DNA from: Prevotella sp.
GTDB taxonomy: Bacteria; Bacteroidota; Bacteroidia; Bacteroidales; Bacteroidaceae
NCBI GenBank assembly: GCA_016286995.1
Contig: JAEEVA010000027.1
Coordinates: 1-40,369 of the forward strand
DNA length: 40,369 nucleotides
Direction: 5' to 3'
Both the position numbers and the translations under genes were made by a program. The notes below the pieces were generated by a model. That model saw only the letters and a list, made by a program, of their open reading frames with translations. It was not told the origin of the DNA and did not search any database. Shown one piece after another: positions 38,508 to 40,369 of the stretch. Within the stretch, counting starts at the first letter, position 1; each line of letters begins with the position of its first letter.

Positions 38508-38539
38508 CAAAGGTAGTGCAAATTGAGCGAAACACCAAA
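38508..38539 (-). promoter_or_regulatory. Promoter of the ABC-F gene
   Basis: Minus strand: -33 TTTG (38539-38536), 20-nt spacer, -7 TACCTTTG (38515-38508). The ATG is 9 nt further on, so the leader is only a few bases long. Confidence 0.75.
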
Positions 38540-38660
38540 GGAAAACGAATTTTTCTTTGTATAGAACAATTATATTGGGGGTTATTTTTGGTCATAACTC
38601 GTATATTTATTCGAAGTGGCGTTAAAATGAAGGAAATTTTGAAAAAATGTCGTGCAACGT

Positions 38661-38691
38661 TTTGCGCTTTGCCGAATTCTTCGTACCTTTG
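38661..38691 (+). promoter_or_regulatory. Promoter of carB
   Basis: -33 TTTG (38661-38664), 19-nt spacer, -7 TACCTTTG (38684-38691). The start codon at 38727 lies 35 nt downstream. Confidence 0.75.
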
Positions 38692-38726
38692 CAGCCCAGA
38701 TTGCAAATAACATCACAGCTTCGATT

Positions 38727-40369
38727 ATGGACAAGAAAATGAAAAAGGTACTTGTGTTAGGTTCTGGTGCCTTGAAAATCGGACAGGCTGGCGAGTTTGA
38801 CTATTCTGGCTCCCAGGCACTGAAAGCATTGCGCGAGGAAGGCATCTCTTCCGTGTTAGTAAACCCCAACATCGCTACGATCCAGACGTCTGAAGGTATT
38901 GCCGACAAGGTGTACTTCCAGCCGGTGACAACGCACTTCGTGACGGAAATCATCAAGAAGGAGCGTCCGGACGGCATCCTGTTGGCATTCGGTGGCCAGA
39001 CGGCCCTGAACTGTGGTACTGAGCTGTACCAGACGGGTGTGCTGAAAGAGTATGGCGTGCAGGTGCTGGGTACCAGTGTCGAAGCCATCATGAATACGGA
39101 AGACCGCGACTTGTTTGTGAAGAAGCTGGATGAGATTCAGCTGAAGACACCTGTGTCGCACGCCGTAGAGAACATGGACGATGCCCTGAAGGCAGCCCGT
39201 GAGATTGGCTTTCCTATTATGATTCGCAGCGCATACGCGCTAGGCGGTTTAGGTTCAGGTATCTGTCCTGACGAGAAAGCCTTCACCGAACTGGCTGAAT
39301 CGGCCTTCACCTTTGCTCCTCAGATTCTGGTTGAGGAGTCGCTGAAGGGTTGGAAGGAGATTGAGTTTGAGTGCATTCGCGACGCCAACGACCATTGCTT
39401 CACAGTGGCCTCGATGGAGAATTTCGACCCGCTGGGCATCCATACTGGTGAGTCTATCGTGGTGGCACCGACATGTTCGCTGACCGACGAGCAGGTGAAG
39501 ATGCTACAGGAAATCACAATACGCTGCGTGCGCCATCTGAACATTGTGGGTGAGTGTAACATCCAGTTCGCCTTCAATGCACAGACCAACGACTATCGCA
39601 TTATTGAGATAAATGCCCGCTTGAGCCGTTCGAGTGCATTGGCCTCAAAGGCAACAGGTTATCCCCTCGCCTTCGTAGCAGCAAAGATTGCCTTGGGTTA
39701 CACCCTCGACCAGATTGGTGAGATGGGTACAACCAGCTCGGCATACGTGGCTCCAAGCCTGGACTACATGATTTGTAAGATACCCCGTTGGGACCTGACG
39801 AAGTTTGCCGGCGTCAGCCGTCAGATTGGTTCGTCAATGAAGTCTGTGGGCGAAATCATGTCCATTGGTCGCTCGTTCGAGGAGATGATTCAGAAAGGTC
39901 TTCGCATGATTGGACAGGGCATGCACGGCTTCGTGGGCAACGACCACACGAAGTTCGACAATCTGGACGACGCCCTTCAGAACCCCACCGACCTTCGTAT
40001 TTTCGCTATCGCACAGGCGCTGGAAGAAGGCTATACCGTGGAACGTATCGAGGAGCTGACGAAGATTGACGTCTGGTTCCTGGAACGTCTGAAGCACATC
40101 GTCGACCTGAAACATGAGTTGCAGAAGTATAATAAACTCGAGGAACTGCCCGACGAGTTATTGTTAGAGGCAAAGCGCTGCGGTTTCTCAGACTTCCAGA
40201 TTGCCCGCTTCGTACTAAAGACCAAGTCGACCAATATGGAGAAAGAGAACCTGCAGGTGCGTCAGCATCGCAAGGAACGTGGCATCATGCCCAGTGTCAA
40301 GCGCATTCCTACTGTGGCCAGTGAGCATCCTGAACTCACCAACTACCTCTATTTCACCTATACACACAC
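38727..40369 (+). CDS. carB: Carbamoyl-phosphate synthase large chain, N-terminal half (3' end outside window)
   Basis: Makes carbamoyl phosphate for pyrimidine and arginine synthesis from ammonia supplied by CarA, bicarbonate and two ATP. The frame starts ATG 38727 (MDKKMKKVLVLGSGALKIGQ) and stays open to the end of the window, 547 codons. Family landmarks: AGEFDYSGSQALKALREEGI, VNPNIATIQTSEGIAD, the ATP-grasp segments LGGLGSGICPDE and NFDPLGIHTGES, EINARLSRSSALASKATGYP, and the start of the oligomerisation domain. The full protein is normally about 1070 residues, so roughly half is missing on the right. It is transcribed away from the ABC-F gene, with its own promoter. No carA is in view. 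Confidence 0.96.
   Translation, partial: MDKKMKKVLVLGSGALKIGQAGEFDYSGSQALKALREEGISSVLVNPNIATIQTSEGIADKVYFQPVTTHFVTEIIKKERPDGILLAFGGQTALNCGTELYQTGVLKEYGVQVLGTSVEAIMNTEDRDLFVKKLDEIQLKTPVSHAVENMDDALKAAREIGFPIMIRSAYALGGLGSGICPDEKAFTELAESAFTFAPQILVEESLKGWKEIEFECIRDANDHCFTVASMENFDPLGIHTGESIVVAPTCSLTDEQVKMLQEITIRCVRHLNIVGECNIQFAFNAQTNDYRIIEINARLSRSSALASKATGYPLAFVAAKIALGYTLDQIGEMGTTSSAYVAPSLDYMICKIPRWDLTKFAGVSRQIGSSMKSVGEIMSIGRSFEEMIQKGLRMIGQGMHGFVGNDHTKFDNLDDALQNPTDLRIFAIAQALEEGYTVERIEELTKIDVWFLERLKHIVDLKHELQKYNKLEELPDELLLEAKRCGFSDFQIARFVLKTKSTNMEKENLQVRQHRKERGIMPSVKRIPTVASEHPELTNYLYFTYTH

Noticed and set aside
38499..38510. TTG at 38510 as start of the ABC-F gene
   Set aside because: It overlaps the -7 promoter box, and the ATG at 38498 gives the family's usual MISVEGL start.

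Overview
The window reads as a chromosomal segment of a Bacteroidales bacterium, most likely Prevotella or a close relative. The reasons are Bacteroidetes-type promoters (a -7 box TAnnTTTG about 19-20 nt from a -33 TTTG), family choices typical of that order (DUF5112/DUF5113-type hybrid sensor kinase, RhuM and ORF6N proteins, M13 peptidase, ABC-F protein starting MISVEGLSVEFG) and many short dispersed repeats. No tRNA, rRNA, CRISPR array or complete insertion sequence was seen.

Region 1 (1-10984): the 3' end of a transketolase gene with its terminator, then an accessory stretch. It holds a small DEDDh exonuclease, a frameshifted ORF6N gene, a RhuM-family gene between 18-bp direct repeats, and a four-gene leftward run at 9543-3877: a PD-(D/E)XK + EVE-like + DUF4357/RAMA-like protein, a single-chain HsdR_N-methyltransferase-specificity protein, a HEPN protein with an intact RHDLVH motif, and an AT-rich FRG-domain gene. 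This looks like a restriction/defence island. It ends in about 1.4 kb of repeats and gene debris, and a second, almost identical copy of the transketolase terminator lies at 10953-10984.

Region 2 (11039-21962): leftward housekeeping and regulatory genes: a thioredoxin-esterase fusion, a SpoU/TrmH RNA methyltransferase, cobD/cbiB, a UDP-GlcNAc 2-epimerase, a short AbgT-like membrane protein, and a tightly packed KDG kinase - DUF4177 - KDPG aldolase - hybrid sensor kinase - response regulator operon. Several of these reading frames contain in-frame segments made of the same short repeats that fill the gaps between genes.

Region 3 (22008-34367): eight genes read leftward from one promoter with gaps of 33 nt or less: a multi-zinc-ribbon protein, a membrane Ser/Thr kinase, a four-module CbxX/CfxQ-type AAA protein, a zinc-ribbon FHA protein, a PP2C phosphatase, then metA, a U32 (RlhA-like) protein and a zinc-ribbon membrane lipoprotein. 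The first five form a complete writer-reader-eraser phosphothreonine circuit attached to a large AAA machine. It lacks the vWA gene of TerY-P systems and any secretion gene.

Region 4 (34365-40369): an M13 endopeptidase, an ABC-F ATPase, and the divergent 5' part of carB, which runs off the window.

Two groups deserve most attention: the EVE-nuclease / methyltransferase-specificity / HEPN / FRG run, and the kinase-AAA-FHA-PP2C operon. A third theme is dispersed repeats inside protein-coding sequence.
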